Shown here: one piece after another, positions 40,105 through 47,754 of the stretch
How positions within the stretch are numbered: position 1 is the first letter of the stretch
Layout: every line of letters begins with the position of its first letter
Assembly: GCA_016719605.1 (NCBI GenBank)
Contig: JADJYW010000019.1
Location: 142,554 to 206,553 of the forward strand
Length of the DNA: 64,000 nt
Direction of reading: 5' to 3'
From: Lewinellaceae bacterium
Lineage (GTDB): Bacteria; Bacteroidota; Bacteroidia; Chitinophagales; Saprospiraceae
Position numbers and translations under genes: made by a program
Notes under the pieces: generated by a model
Told to the model about the DNA's origin: nothing
Seen by the model: the letters and a program-made list of their open reading frames with translations, nothing else
The model's database searches: none

Positions 40105-40135
40105 CAAAGGTAAGTTAGTACCGATGAAACAACAA
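40105..40135 (-). promoter_or_regulatory. nadA promoter (minus-7 and minus-33)
   Basis: Minus-strand TACCTTTG at 40112-40105 and TTG repeats at 40135-40130, giving 17- or 20-base spacing. The minus-33 lies inside the left arm of the 40119-40273 dyad, so any protein or structure at the dyad would affect nadA. Confidence 0.5.
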
Positions 40136-40273
40136 CTTCGCGATTTCAGGCCAATTATTTTGTTGCTAGCCGACTATCTTTTGAGGCGAATAGCAGCGCT
40201 ATTTAACGAAAAAGATGGGATGGATAGCGACAAAAGAATGGCATCAAATCGTGAAGTTGTTGCTTCATCGTTA
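40119..40273. repeat. 155-bp extended dyad, MITE-like, with 28-bp terminal inverted repeats
   Basis: The terminal arms 40119-40146 and 40246-40273 match at 25 of 28 positions and both ends read TA. The inner segments also pair imperfectly (for example TTTTGTTGCTAGCC against the complement of GGATAGCGACAAAA), so the whole element could fold as one hairpin. It fills the space from the nadA promoter to one base before the stop codon of the flippase gene. It could be a TA-targeting miniature transposable element or a structured regulator. Confidence 0.65.
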
Positions 40274-40274
40274 C

Positions 40275-41327
40275 TTAAACAGCTGCTCTTTTGTTCAGGA
40301 TTGGCAAGAGCACCAGAGCGATGATGCCGGCAATGATGTTGTAAAAAATCTGAATGGCAAAAAAAGCGATGTTGGCGTATGAAAAAGCATCGCTGCCGTC
40401 AATGGCGTACAGGGCCAGCCCGGCGATAGCCAGCGCGTGAAACGACCCCATGCCGCCCGGAGCCGGAATCACAAATCCCAGGGTGCCAAACACAAACACC
40501 ATCAGCGCGGCGCCCACGCCAAGATGGGCGGTGGGCGGAAAGGCTTTCAAATTGAACCAGCATTGCAGGTAAAACATCAGCCAGATGCCCAGCGAGTACG
40601 CCAGGAACAAACCTGCATGGCGCAGGCGAAACACACTGCGCAAACCGTCCCAGAAACCCTCGACCAGGTTGCCGATTTTTTGAAAAAATGCGAGTTGGCC
40701 AATTTTTTTCCGAAAAACAAAAACCAGCGTGCCCCCCAGTACCAGCACTGCCAGGCCACTCAGCACAACGGGGTTTTGCCAAAAACCACCGCCGGCTGCA
40801 TCGCCGCGCCGGCTCTGGATAAACGCCCAGAGCGTATCGGCCTCCAATACAAATGCCAGTCCCACCACCAGACCGAGGCAAATAAAATCCATGAGCCGAT
40901 CCACCACCAAAGTGCCCATGACGCGCTCCATCGGGATGCGCTCGTAGCGTGCCAGCGAGCCGGCCCGCACGACCTCGCCCATACGCGGCAAGCCGAGGTT
41001 GGCGAAATAACCCACCAAAATGGTCAAAAAACTATTGGAAAACCGCACCTGATAACCCATCGGCTCCAGCAACATCTGCCAGCGCCAGGCCCGTAGCACA
41101 TTGCTCACCGTAAACGCAACCACCACCAGCGCCATCCAGCCCAGGTGTACGGTGGAAAAATCATGCAGCAGCTTGTCCAGCAGACTGCACTGGTCGGCAG
41201 GTACCCCGTCCAGGCGGCATTGCTCCTGAAAAGCAGCGTTTTGGCTTCGGAAAACCAACCCGAGAATGACTACCCCAAGGCTGAGGAAAAACAGAAACTG
41301 AAGTGCTTTTTTGAGTTTGGGTGACAT
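40275..41327 (-). CDS. UPF0104 / lysylphosphatidylglycerol synthase TM-domain (flippase-like) protein
   Basis: A 350-residue membrane protein with about seven to eight helices, of the UPF0104/AglD-MprF-N group. Indicators: FLFFLSLGVVILGLVFRSQN at the N-terminus, VSNVLRAWRWQMLLEPMGY, FANLGLPRMGEVVRAGSLARY, and FVIPAPGGMGSFHALAIAGL near the C-terminus. Relatives flip or modify aminoacylated or glycosylated lipids. The ATG at 41327 gives MSPKLKKALQF just before helix 1; a further frame-open extension to 41375 is less likely. Transcribed toward nadA, with the dyad element between them. Substrate unknown. Confidence 0.82.
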   Translation of the reverse strand: MSPKLKKALQFLFFLSLGVVILGLVFRSQNAAFQEQCRLDGVPADQCSLLDKLLHDFSTVHLGWMALVVVAFTVSNVLRAWRWQMLLEPMGYQVRFSNSFLTILVGYFANLGLPRMGEVVRAGSLARYERIPMERVMGTLVVDRLMDFICLGLVVGLAFVLEADTLWAFIQSRRGDAAGGGFWQNPVVLSGLAVLVLGGTLVFVFRKKIGQLAFFQKIGNLVEGFWDGLRSVFRLRHAGLFLAYSLGIWLMFYLQCWFNLKAFPPTAHLGVGAALMVFVFGTLGFVIPAPGGMGSFHALAIAGLALYAIDGSDAFSYANIAFFAIQIFYNIIAGIIALVLLPILNKRAAV

Positions 41328-41523
41328 CTTTTGCGAAAAACGAGTTGGAGGAAGACGGGAAAAATAGCGGCGCAAAGGTGGGCAAAAAGATACAATCCAG
41401 CCAGACGAACCTCCACCGTCCAGCGAACCCGGCAGCGCGCCGCCAGGGGTTGTGCGCCGCCCGCTTGACCACCATCACCCGCCCCCCTGACTGCGCTCAC
41501 TCTGCTCCGCTCGCCTCCAAACC

Positions 41524-41531
41524 TACCTTTG
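41524..41531 (+). promoter_or_regulatory. TAnnTTTG minus-7 element for the 41561 oxidoreductase
   Basis: TACCTTTG, 30 bases before the ATG. Confidence 0.45.
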
Positions 41532-41560
41532 GGTTTTCTTTTTTAAAGAAACGACGCGCT

Positions 41561-43150
41561 ATGCCTACCCGCACCGACATCACCACCCCGCCCGACCTGC
41601 ACCGGCACGCCGAGGGCACAGGCCCCGTCCGCTCCCGCCGCCCTGTTTACCTCGATATGCTGCCGCCCTGCAACCATGCCTGCCCTGCCGGGGAAAATAT
41701 CCAGGCTTGGCTGGCTCATGCACAGGCCGGTCGCTACGAGCAGGCCTGGCAGGAAATCATGGTCAATAACCCGATGCCCGCTATTCACGGTCGGGTATGC
41801 TACCACCCCTGCGAAGACGGCTGCAACCGTACTCACATAGACACCCCGGTGAGCATCCACGCCGTGGAGCGTTTTCTCGGCGATATGGCACTGGAAAAAA
41901 ACTGGGCGCCGCGCTTTGTCGCCAAACCGACCGGCAAACGCATACTCATCGTCGGCGCAGGGCCCAGCGGCCTGTCGGCGGCCTACCACCTCACCCGTAT
42001 GGGCCATGCGGTAGAAATCCGGGAGGCAGGCCCTATCGTCGGTGGCATGATGCACTTTGGTATACCCGCCTACCGCCTGCCGCGCAATATCCTGAACGGG
42101 GAAATCAAACGCATCGAGGACATGGGCGTGCGCATCGTACTGAACCACAAAGTGGATGACGTTTTGGCCGAAAAAAAAGCAGGGCACTTCGACGCGGTGT
42201 TTATCGCCGTAGGCGCCCACATTGGTAAAAAAACCGGAATCCCCGCCCGCGATGCCGGACAAATTTTTGATGCCGTGCATTTCCTGCGTGATGTGGAACT
42301 GGGCCGCGCACCCAAACTGGGCCGCCGGGTGGCCATCTACGGCGGCGGCAACACGGCCATGGACGCCGCACGCACCGCCAGGCGTCTCGGCGCCGACGAG
42401 GCGCTCATCATTTACCGCCGCGACCGCGAACACATGCCCGCCCACGACTTCGAGGCCGACGAAGCGCTGGCCGAAGGCGTGAAAATCCACTGGCTGCGCA
42501 CCATCAAGGAAATTGACTCGACGACGTTCACCGTGGAGGTCATGCGCGTGGAAAACGGCAAACCCGTGCCCACCGGCGAATACGAAACCCTCGAAGCCGA
42601 CGCGCTCATCCTCGCCCTCGGGCAGGATACCGACACGAATTTCCTGCGTACAGTGCCCGGCATAACCTTTCAGGACGACGGCACAGTGGTCGTTGGGCCG
42701 GATATGATGACCAACCACGCGGGTATTTTCGCCGGCGGCGACATGGTGCCCAGTGAGCGCACCGTAACGGTAGCCGTGGGCCACGGCAAAAAAGCCGCCC
42801 GCCACATTGATGCATTTTTGCACAGCACGGCGTACGCGCCCGAACCCAAAAATCCCATTGTCGGTTTCGAGCGCCTGCACACCTGGTACCAAACGGAGGC
42901 CCCGCAACGCACCCAGCCGCATATCGAACCGGAACTTGCCGCGCGCGATTTCACCGAAATCGTCACGGGTTTCACCGAAGAGCAGGCGCGCTACGAGGCG
43001 CAGCGCTGCCTCTCGTGCGGCAACTGTTTCGAGTGCGACGGCTGTTACGGCTCCTGCCCGGAAGGCGCCGTCATCAAACTCGGCCCGGGAAAACGCTACC
43101 GGTTCGACTACGACCGCTGCACCGGCTGTGCGGTCTGCTTCGAGCAGTGA
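41561..43150 (+). CDS. Glutamate synthase small subunit-like FAD/Fe-S oxidoreductase ending at a TGA in place of Cys
   Basis: 529 residues to the TGA. An N-terminal Fe-S domain (CNHACPAGENIQAWL, GRVCYHPCEDGCNR) precedes FAD (IVGAGPSGLSAAYHL) and NAD(P) (VAIYGGGNTAMDAARTARR) folds, as in GltD-type electron-bifurcating or electron-transfer subunits. The C-terminal extension is a two-cluster ferredoxin: CLSCGNCFECDGCYGSCP, then CTGCAVCFEQ and TGA at 43148. In-frame text past the TGA reads PCHAIEMVGEKA and stops at 43187, exactly what should follow CFEQC. So the TGA replaces the fourth cluster cysteine. A TGC to TGA base change, sequence error or selenocysteine are possible. A gltB or 2-oxoacid oxidoreductase partner is not nearby. 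Confidence 0.82.
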   Translation: MPTRTDITTPPDLHRHAEGTGPVRSRRPVYLDMLPPCNHACPAGENIQAWLAHAQAGRYEQAWQEIMVNNPMPAIHGRVCYHPCEDGCNRTHIDTPVSIHAVERFLGDMALEKNWAPRFVAKPTGKRILIVGAGPSGLSAAYHLTRMGHAVEIREAGPIVGGMMHFGIPAYRLPRNILNGEIKRIEDMGVRIVLNHKVDDVLAEKKAGHFDAVFIAVGAHIGKKTGIPARDAGQIFDAVHFLRDVELGRAPKLGRRVAIYGGGNTAMDAARTARRLGADEALIIYRRDREHMPAHDFEADEALAEGVKIHWLRTIKEIDSTTFTVEVMRVENGKPVPTGEYETLEADALILALGQDTDTNFLRTVPGITFQDDGTVVVGPDMMTNHAGIFAGGDMVPSERTVTVAVGHGKKAARHIDAFLHSTAYAPEPKNPIVGFERLHTWYQTEAPQRTQPHIEPELAARDFTEIVTGFTEEQARYEAQRCLSCGNCFECDGCYGSCPEGAVIKLGPGKRYRFDYDRCTGCAVCFEQ

Positions 43151-43222
43151 CCGTGCCATGCAATTGAAATGGTGGGAGAAAAGGCGTAAGCAGTCCCCGC
43201 CTGCACGAAACACAGCGCGGGA

Positions 43223-44098
43223 TCAAATCTGCATGGGCACCTCCATCAGCAGGAGTTCGGCATTGCTGTCGGCCTGGATGTCAAGTTGGGCTACTTCCCA
43301 GATGCCCAGGCCGTCGCGGGCGTTCAGCGCCTGGCCGTTGATAGAGACCTTGCCACTGAGCACGAACGCATACACGCCGTTGCCGGAACCACCCTTGATC
43401 TTGTACTCGGTTTTGAAACCTTTGTCGAAGGCGCCGAGGTGAAACCAGGCGTTTTGGTGAATCCACACGCCGGCGTCGTCGGGGTTGGGGGAGAGAATTT
43501 GCTGTAGTTTGTTTTTGCGATCAGCGAGTTGGAGCGTGATCTGGTCGTAGCGCGGCGTCACGTTGCGTTTGTTCGGAAACACCCAGATTTGCAGGAATTT
43601 GACCGTTTTGTCCATGTTTTTGTTGTACTCGCTGTGCTGGATGCCTGTGCCGGCGCTCATCACCTGGATGTCGCCGTTGCGGATGACGGTCACATTGCCC
43701 ATGCTGTCCTTGTGCTCCAGGTCGCCTTCGAGCGGGATGGAGATGATCTCCATGTTGTCGTGCGGGTGGGTGCCAAACCCTTTGCCGCCCTGTACGGTGT
43801 CGTCGTTCAGGACGCGCAGCACGCCGAAGTGCATACGTTCGGGGTTGTAGTAGTTGGCAAAAGAAAAGGTATGGTAGCTGTTGAGCCAACCGTGGTTGGC
43901 GTTGCCGCGTGTTTCGGCTTTGTGCAAAATGCTGTTTGCCATTATTTTAGAATTTGTGTTGGGAATGTGGTTGAACCCCAGGAGGTGGAGCGGGCGGAGT
44001 TCGTCAATATTGTTTTCGATGACGGCGGCCGATACGCGGGCGGTCGCCAGAGCGCCTGCTCCGAGCAGGCTGTTTTTGAGAAATGCTTTTCTGTCCAT
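43223..44098 (-). CDS. Pirin family protein with export-like N-terminus
   Basis: A 291-residue bicupin of the pirin family. Metal ligands are in GTHPHDNMEIISIPLEG with the further QVMSAGTGIQHSEYN, all in the N-terminal cupin (about residues 100-170). The C-terminal cupin ends GIWEVAQLDIQADSNAELLL. Pirins are often quercetinase-like dioxygenases or redox regulators. Unusually, the core is preceded by about 55 residues starting MDRKAFLKNSLLGAGALATA, a Tat-like signal with RK in place of RR, so it may be periplasmic. An internal ATG before NSILHKAETRGN would give a cytoplasmic form. It lies downstream of the Crp/Fnr gene on the same strand. Confidence 0.82.
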   Translation of the reverse strand: MDRKAFLKNSLLGAGALATARVSAAVIENNIDELRPLHLLGFNHIPNTNSKIMANSILHKAETRGNANHGWLNSYHTFSFANYYNPERMHFGVLRVLNDDTVQGGKGFGTHPHDNMEIISIPLEGDLEHKDSMGNVTVIRNGDIQVMSAGTGIQHSEYNKNMDKTVKFLQIWVFPNKRNVTPRYDQITLQLADRKNKLQQILSPNPDDAGVWIHQNAWFHLGAFDKGFKTEYKIKGGSGNGVYAFVLSGKVSINGQALNARDGLGIWEVAQLDIQADSNAELLLMEVPMQI

Positions 44099-44292
44099 GG
44101 CAGGTGTAGTGTGCAGGTTGAGATGGTTGAGGATGGATGCGTTTGATTGGCGGTACAAAGTTGGGGCTTGTGGCGGGCGGTCGCCAATAATGTAGATTAA
44201 GAAAACTACTTGGGGGCGAGTGATGGAACGCGGGGAAAACGGGAGGGGGCCCCCCGGAATTTCACAAAAAACGTGTCGCTCAACACTACCAA

Positions 44293-44886
44293 CTACTTCT
44301 TTCGGAGGAGGTTCGATTTCATTTTGCTCAGAAATTCCGGTGTCACGCCGATGTACGCGGCAATTTGTTTCTGTGGGAGGACGTGAATCAGCGAAGGATA
44401 GTGCCGGCAAAACGCCTCGTAGCGCTGTTGGGCATTCAGGCTGAGGTTGTCGAGCAGGCGTTGGCGACTGGTGACCAAGGAGTTTTCGGTGATGATGCGG
44501 AAGAACCGTTCAAATTTTGGAATATCGAGGTACAGCTGTTCCTGGTCGGTTTTGGCGAGCAGCAGCACTTCGGTGTCTTCCAGGGCGTCAATGTTCAGGT
44601 TGCCGGGTTGTTGGGCGAGCAGGCTGTACATGTCCGCGATCCACCAGCCGGGCGGGGCAAATTGCAGGATATGCTCGAAGCCGTTGGCATCCACCGTGTA
44701 CCCGCGCAGGCAGCCGCGGGCAACGAAGGCCGAGTACCGACAAACCTCGTTTTCGCGCAGCAAAAACTGTTTTCGTTTGATGGTTTTGGGCGCCAGCAGG
44801 GACACAAAATGCGTCTGCTCTTCCGGTGTCAGCCGAATGTGTCGGGCAATGTTGTTCAAAAGAAGGTCGTGGTGCGCAGTGGACAT
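44293..44886 (-). CDS. Crp/Fnr family transcriptional regulator
   Basis: A 197-residue Crp/Fnr-type regulator. Residues about 10-125 form the cyclic-nucleotide-binding-like beta roll (KTIKRKQFLLRENEVCRYSAFVARGC then FAPPGWWIADMYSLL). A dimer helix follows (RFFRIITENSLVTSRQRLLD), and the C-terminus carries the helix-turn-helix QKQIAAYIGVTPEFLSKMKS. The usual RxS-T cAMP phosphate-binding motif is not evident, so it may respond to another ligand or none, as is usual for this short Bacteroidota subgroup. The ATG at 44886 is preferred to the frame-open start at 44970 because the minus-7 element at 44911-44918 lies between. Pirin follows 194 bases downstream. Confidence 0.85.
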   Translation of the reverse strand: MSTAHHDLLLNNIARHIRLTPEEQTHFVSLLAPKTIKRKQFLLRENEVCRYSAFVARGCLRGYTVDANGFEHILQFAPPGWWIADMYSLLAQQPGNLNIDALEDTEVLLLAKTDQEQLYLDIPKFERFFRIITENSLVTSRQRLLDNLSLNAQQRYEAFCRHYPSLIHVLPQKQIAAYIGVTPEFLSKMKSNLLRKK

Positions 44887-44910
44887 ACGGTATAAGGATG
44901 AATTTGGCCT

Positions 44911-44918
44911 CAAAAATA
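44911..44918 (-). promoter_or_regulatory. TAnnTTTG minus-7 element for the Crp/Fnr gene
   Basis: Minus-strand TATTTTTG, 25 bases before the ATG at 44886; it decides the start. Confidence 0.4.
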
Positions 44919-44979
44919 GCCCATCTGTGACTTGTTTGGCATAAACGCGCACATGGCGGTTCAGGCACAAACTTTATTT

Positions 44980-44987
44980 TAGTTTTG
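44980..44987 (+). promoter_or_regulatory. TAnnTTTG minus-7 element for the 45016 glycosyltransferase
   Basis: TAGTTTTG, 29 bases before the ATG. Confidence 0.45.
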
Positions 44988-45015
44988 CAGCCTTGATTCA
45001 CTCCCGCCAAACAGC

Positions 45016-46896
45016 ATGAAAAGCAAGAAAAAAACAGATGCTCCAACACCCCGGCCGGCCAACGCCGGCTCGCCGCAGAAGAACGCCAATGCACGCCCCC
45101 GGGGGGAACGATTGACGCACTGGCTACAGACCAACCGCTACAAGGTGGTTGCCGGGCTGGCGGCACTTTGGATCGTCGTACGGGTGGTGTACTTTGTTTC
45201 GGTGGCGCACAGCCCGCTTTTCCAGTTGTACCGCTGGAATGAGTCCGACAGTCATTTTTTTGATCAATGGGCCAGGACGCTGGCTGCCGGCGATTGGCTG
45301 AACCGCGAGCCGCTGCATCCGTACCACGGCTGGCACCGGTCAATGGCGGAGCACCATTTCAAGCAGCATCCCGAAGATTTGAGCCGGTTATTGGCAGCCA
45401 ACCCCAATCGGGACACCTCTTTCATACCCGGCAAGGCATTGTGGAACGAATGGTACGGAGGCAACCGCTACCATCAGGAACCGCTCTATCCCTACCTGCT
45501 CGCAGTGCTGTACGCGCTCACAGGCAACGGGGTCTACTGGATGCTGGTGCTGCAAATTTTGGTTGGTGTACTCAGCGGATTTTTGCTCTGGTGGCTGGCC
45601 CGCAAGTTCTTCGGCGACACAGTGGCAGTGGTGACGGGGCTTCTGTATGCTTTTTGCGGCATCATCCTTTTTCAGGAACTGCTGTTGCTGCGCACCTCGT
45701 GGAGTGTTTTTTTCGCCCTGCTCACCCTTGCGGTTTTTCAACGCGCGCGCACCAATCCCTCGAAACTGGTTTTTTTGGTCACAGGTATCACGATCGGGCT
45801 GGCTTTTCTGCTCCAGTCGTATTTCGTCTTGTTTTTGATCGGGGCCATCGCCGTCTATGCGGTGCAGGAGCGCAAACTATCGGCAGTTTTTTTGCAAAAT
45901 ACAGCGCTCTTGCTGAGTGGTTTTCTGGTTGCCTTGCTCCCGCTGATCGCTCGAAATGCAGCGGTTGGCGCCCCCTTGTTTGGCGCTTCGAGCATCGGCG
46001 CCATCACGTTTGCCGTCGCGAATGTACATGATACAGAAGCCGTATCGAGGTGGCAGCCCGACATTGCCCAATGTTCCGGGATCATGGGAAAATCCAATGG
46101 CGCCCTGGTTTCCACCGTTTCGGAAACCCTGAAAACACACCCTTCGGCAGGTTCTTACCTGCAATTGCTGTGGGCCAAATTTCAACATACCGTGGACGGC
46201 GCGGAATGGCCCAACAACGAAAACTATTATTTCTACCAGGAGACGGTGCCTTTCCTGAAATGGATATTTCTTGATTTTTACTGGATTGCGTGGCTGGGCG
46301 TAGTGGGCATACTATTCGCGCTGTACTACAAAAAAGGAAATCGGGCACTGTTTCTGGCAATTCTGGTGCAACTGGCGATCATACTGGGATTTTATGTACT
46401 TGGCCGGCTGCGTACCCCGCTCGCCGCGCTCCTGTTGCCGTTTGTTGCTTACGCAATTGTTGAAATGGTTCAATTTATCCGGAAGGATGCCTTGCGCAAG
46501 ATTCTTGTAGCAGCCGCATGTTTTGCATTTTTCTTTTACCCCTTTTATCGCAAAGCGACAAAAATGCTCGACCCAACCGACTATGAGGTGCTTTATGATA
46601 TCGTGTACTACAACCGAATCAAGGGTAGCTGGGAAGCCCGTCAATGGAACGATGCCATTGCCGCACACAACGAGTTCATGCGTTTTCAGCCCGGGTTTGT
46701 GAAAAATATCAAACCCGGCCAGGTACTTCGCTCCGCTCCGGAAGTAGCCGTACTGAACTACTTTGCTAACCACCACCAAATCCACAGTTATCTGTACGAA
46801 GACTCCGGCAATGCCGCCATGGCCGCCCGGGAAATCGAACGGCATAACCTGCTCAAACAGATCGTGACAAATTCGCAACAACGATTGCTGAAATAG
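45016..46896 (+). CDS. GT39/ArnT-like membrane glycosyltransferase
   Basis: A 626-residue protein with a basic, Pro-rich cytoplasmic N-terminus (about 35 residues) followed by about ten to twelve membrane helices. After helix 1 comes RWNESDSHFFDQWARTL with the acidic pair expected in the first periplasmic loop of GT-C enzymes. The repeat-free hydrophobic core has YHQEPLYPYLLAVLYALTG, matching the PMT/ArnT-type pattern (PLYPxLL). The C-terminal ~110 residues are soluble. Probably transfers a sugar from a polyprenyl-phosphate donor to protein, lipid or glycan; the acceptor is unknown. Divergent from the Crp/Fnr gene, with its own minus-7 element. Confidence 0.75.
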   Translation: MKSKKKTDAPTPRPANAGSPQKNANARPRGERLTHWLQTNRYKVVAGLAALWIVVRVVYFVSVAHSPLFQLYRWNESDSHFFDQWARTLAAGDWLNREPLHPYHGWHRSMAEHHFKQHPEDLSRLLAANPNRDTSFIPGKALWNEWYGGNRYHQEPLYPYLLAVLYALTGNGVYWMLVLQILVGVLSGFLLWWLARKFFGDTVAVVTGLLYAFCGIILFQELLLLRTSWSVFFALLTLAVFQRARTNPSKLVFLVTGITIGLAFLLQSYFVLFLIGAIAVYAVQERKLSAVFLQNTALLLSGFLVALLPLIARNAAVGAPLFGASSIGAITFAVANVHDTEAVSRWQPDIAQCSGIMGKSNGALVSTVSETLKTHPSAGSYLQLLWAKFQHTVDGAEWPNNENYYFYQETVPFLKWIFLDFYWIAWLGVVGILFALYYKKGNRALFLAILVQLAIILGFYVLGRLRTPLAALLLPFVAYAIVEMVQFIRKDALRKILVAAACFAFFFYPFYRKATKMLDPTDYEVLYDIVYYNRIKGSWEARQWNDAIAAHNEFMRFQPGFVKNIKPGQVLRSAPEVAVLNYFANHHQIHSYLYEDSGNAAMAAREIERHNLLKQIVTNSQQRLLK

Positions 46897-47017
46897 GCCG
46901 CATTGGGGCCGCAAAACAAATTGCCGATACCGCACAGGGTTTTGGCTTTCCCACGATTTTTTGGCTGTACCGGCCGCTACTTTTCCCAATCTTTGCTTTC
47001 CAAAATTTGTATTGCCC

Positions 47018-47569
47018 ATGCTTTCCAATATCAGCGCCTGGATACTAAAACTGTGGGGCTGGAAGATCACCGGCCAGTATCCCCACGATGTACCGAAGGT
47101 GGTGCTGGCCGTAGGCCCACATACGTCCAACTGGGATTTTCCGGTGGGCGTGCTGGTCAACAGCGCCGGCAGGATGCACGCCAATTATGTAGGCAAGCAT
47201 ACAATTTTCCGATGGCCCTTCGGGGTATTTTTCAGGTGGTTGGGCGGCATCCCCGTGGATCGCACCAAAAAGGGCGGCAACTTCGTGTCAGCCATAGTTG
47301 AAGCCTTCCGCCAAAACGATCGGATGCACCTCGTCATCTCGCCGGAAGGCACGCGCAAAAAAGTGCCGAAATTCCGCACCGGGTTCTACCACATTGCCAA
47401 ACAAGCGGGCGTACCCATCGCACTCTGCGTGTTCAACTGGCCCAAAAAAGAAGTTTTTTTCGACCCGCAACTCTTCCACCCTACCGACAACGAGGAGCAG
47501 GATATGGCTTTTTTTTGGGACTATTTCAAAGGAGTGCCCGGAAAAAACCCGAAAAAGGGGGTAGGGTAA
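47018..47569 (+). CDS. PlsC-like lysophospholipid acyltransferase
   Basis: A 183-residue acyltransferase of the LPLAT family. The catalytic HX4D is HTSNWD near residue 35, GGIPVDRTK is the second block and ISPEGTRKK the third (acceptor phosphate-binding). A hydrophobic N-terminal segment (ISAWILKLWGW) anchors it to the membrane. It would acylate a lysophospholipid or a related lipid with acyl-CoA or acyl-ACP. Shorter than E. coli PlsC (245), as is common for this Bacteroidota subgroup. The ATG at 47018 is used, giving MLSNISAWILK; an upstream frame-open start adds unrelated residues. It follows the glycosyltransferase by 121 bases on the same strand. Confidence 0.82.
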   Translation: MLSNISAWILKLWGWKITGQYPHDVPKVVLAVGPHTSNWDFPVGVLVNSAGRMHANYVGKHTIFRWPFGVFFRWLGGIPVDRTKKGGNFVSAIVEAFRQNDRMHLVISPEGTRKKVPKFRTGFYHIAKQAGVPIALCVFNWPKKEVFFDPQLFHPTDNEEQDMAFFWDYFKGVPGKNPKKGVG

Positions 47570-47754
47570 GGGCGAGCGCGGGGCGAGTTGTTCATTTGTG
47601 CAAAAGCGTATCCTGCCACTCTAACGGCAGAGCCGGACAAGATTCGGCAATGTAAAAACGCAAAAACAATTTGTTTTAAAAAATTTTTAAAGGCATTGTT
47701 TTTTCAACAATTGTTTGCAAGTTTGCGTGTTTCGTTCACCAAACCCTTCCTTTT

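Noticed and set aside
40119..40273. Integron attC site
   Set aside because: No RYYYAAC/GTTRRRY core pair fits the ends and no integrase or cassette array is near.
40088..40324. Small plus-strand open frame across the nadA-promoter dyad
   Set aside because: Its sequence is the dyad itself and its 3-prime part runs into the flippase gene; no family resemblance.
43150..43189. Selenocysteine insertion as the default reading of the TGA
   Set aside because: The adjacent hairpin lacks a GGU loop and is misplaced. Kept only as a question in the findings.
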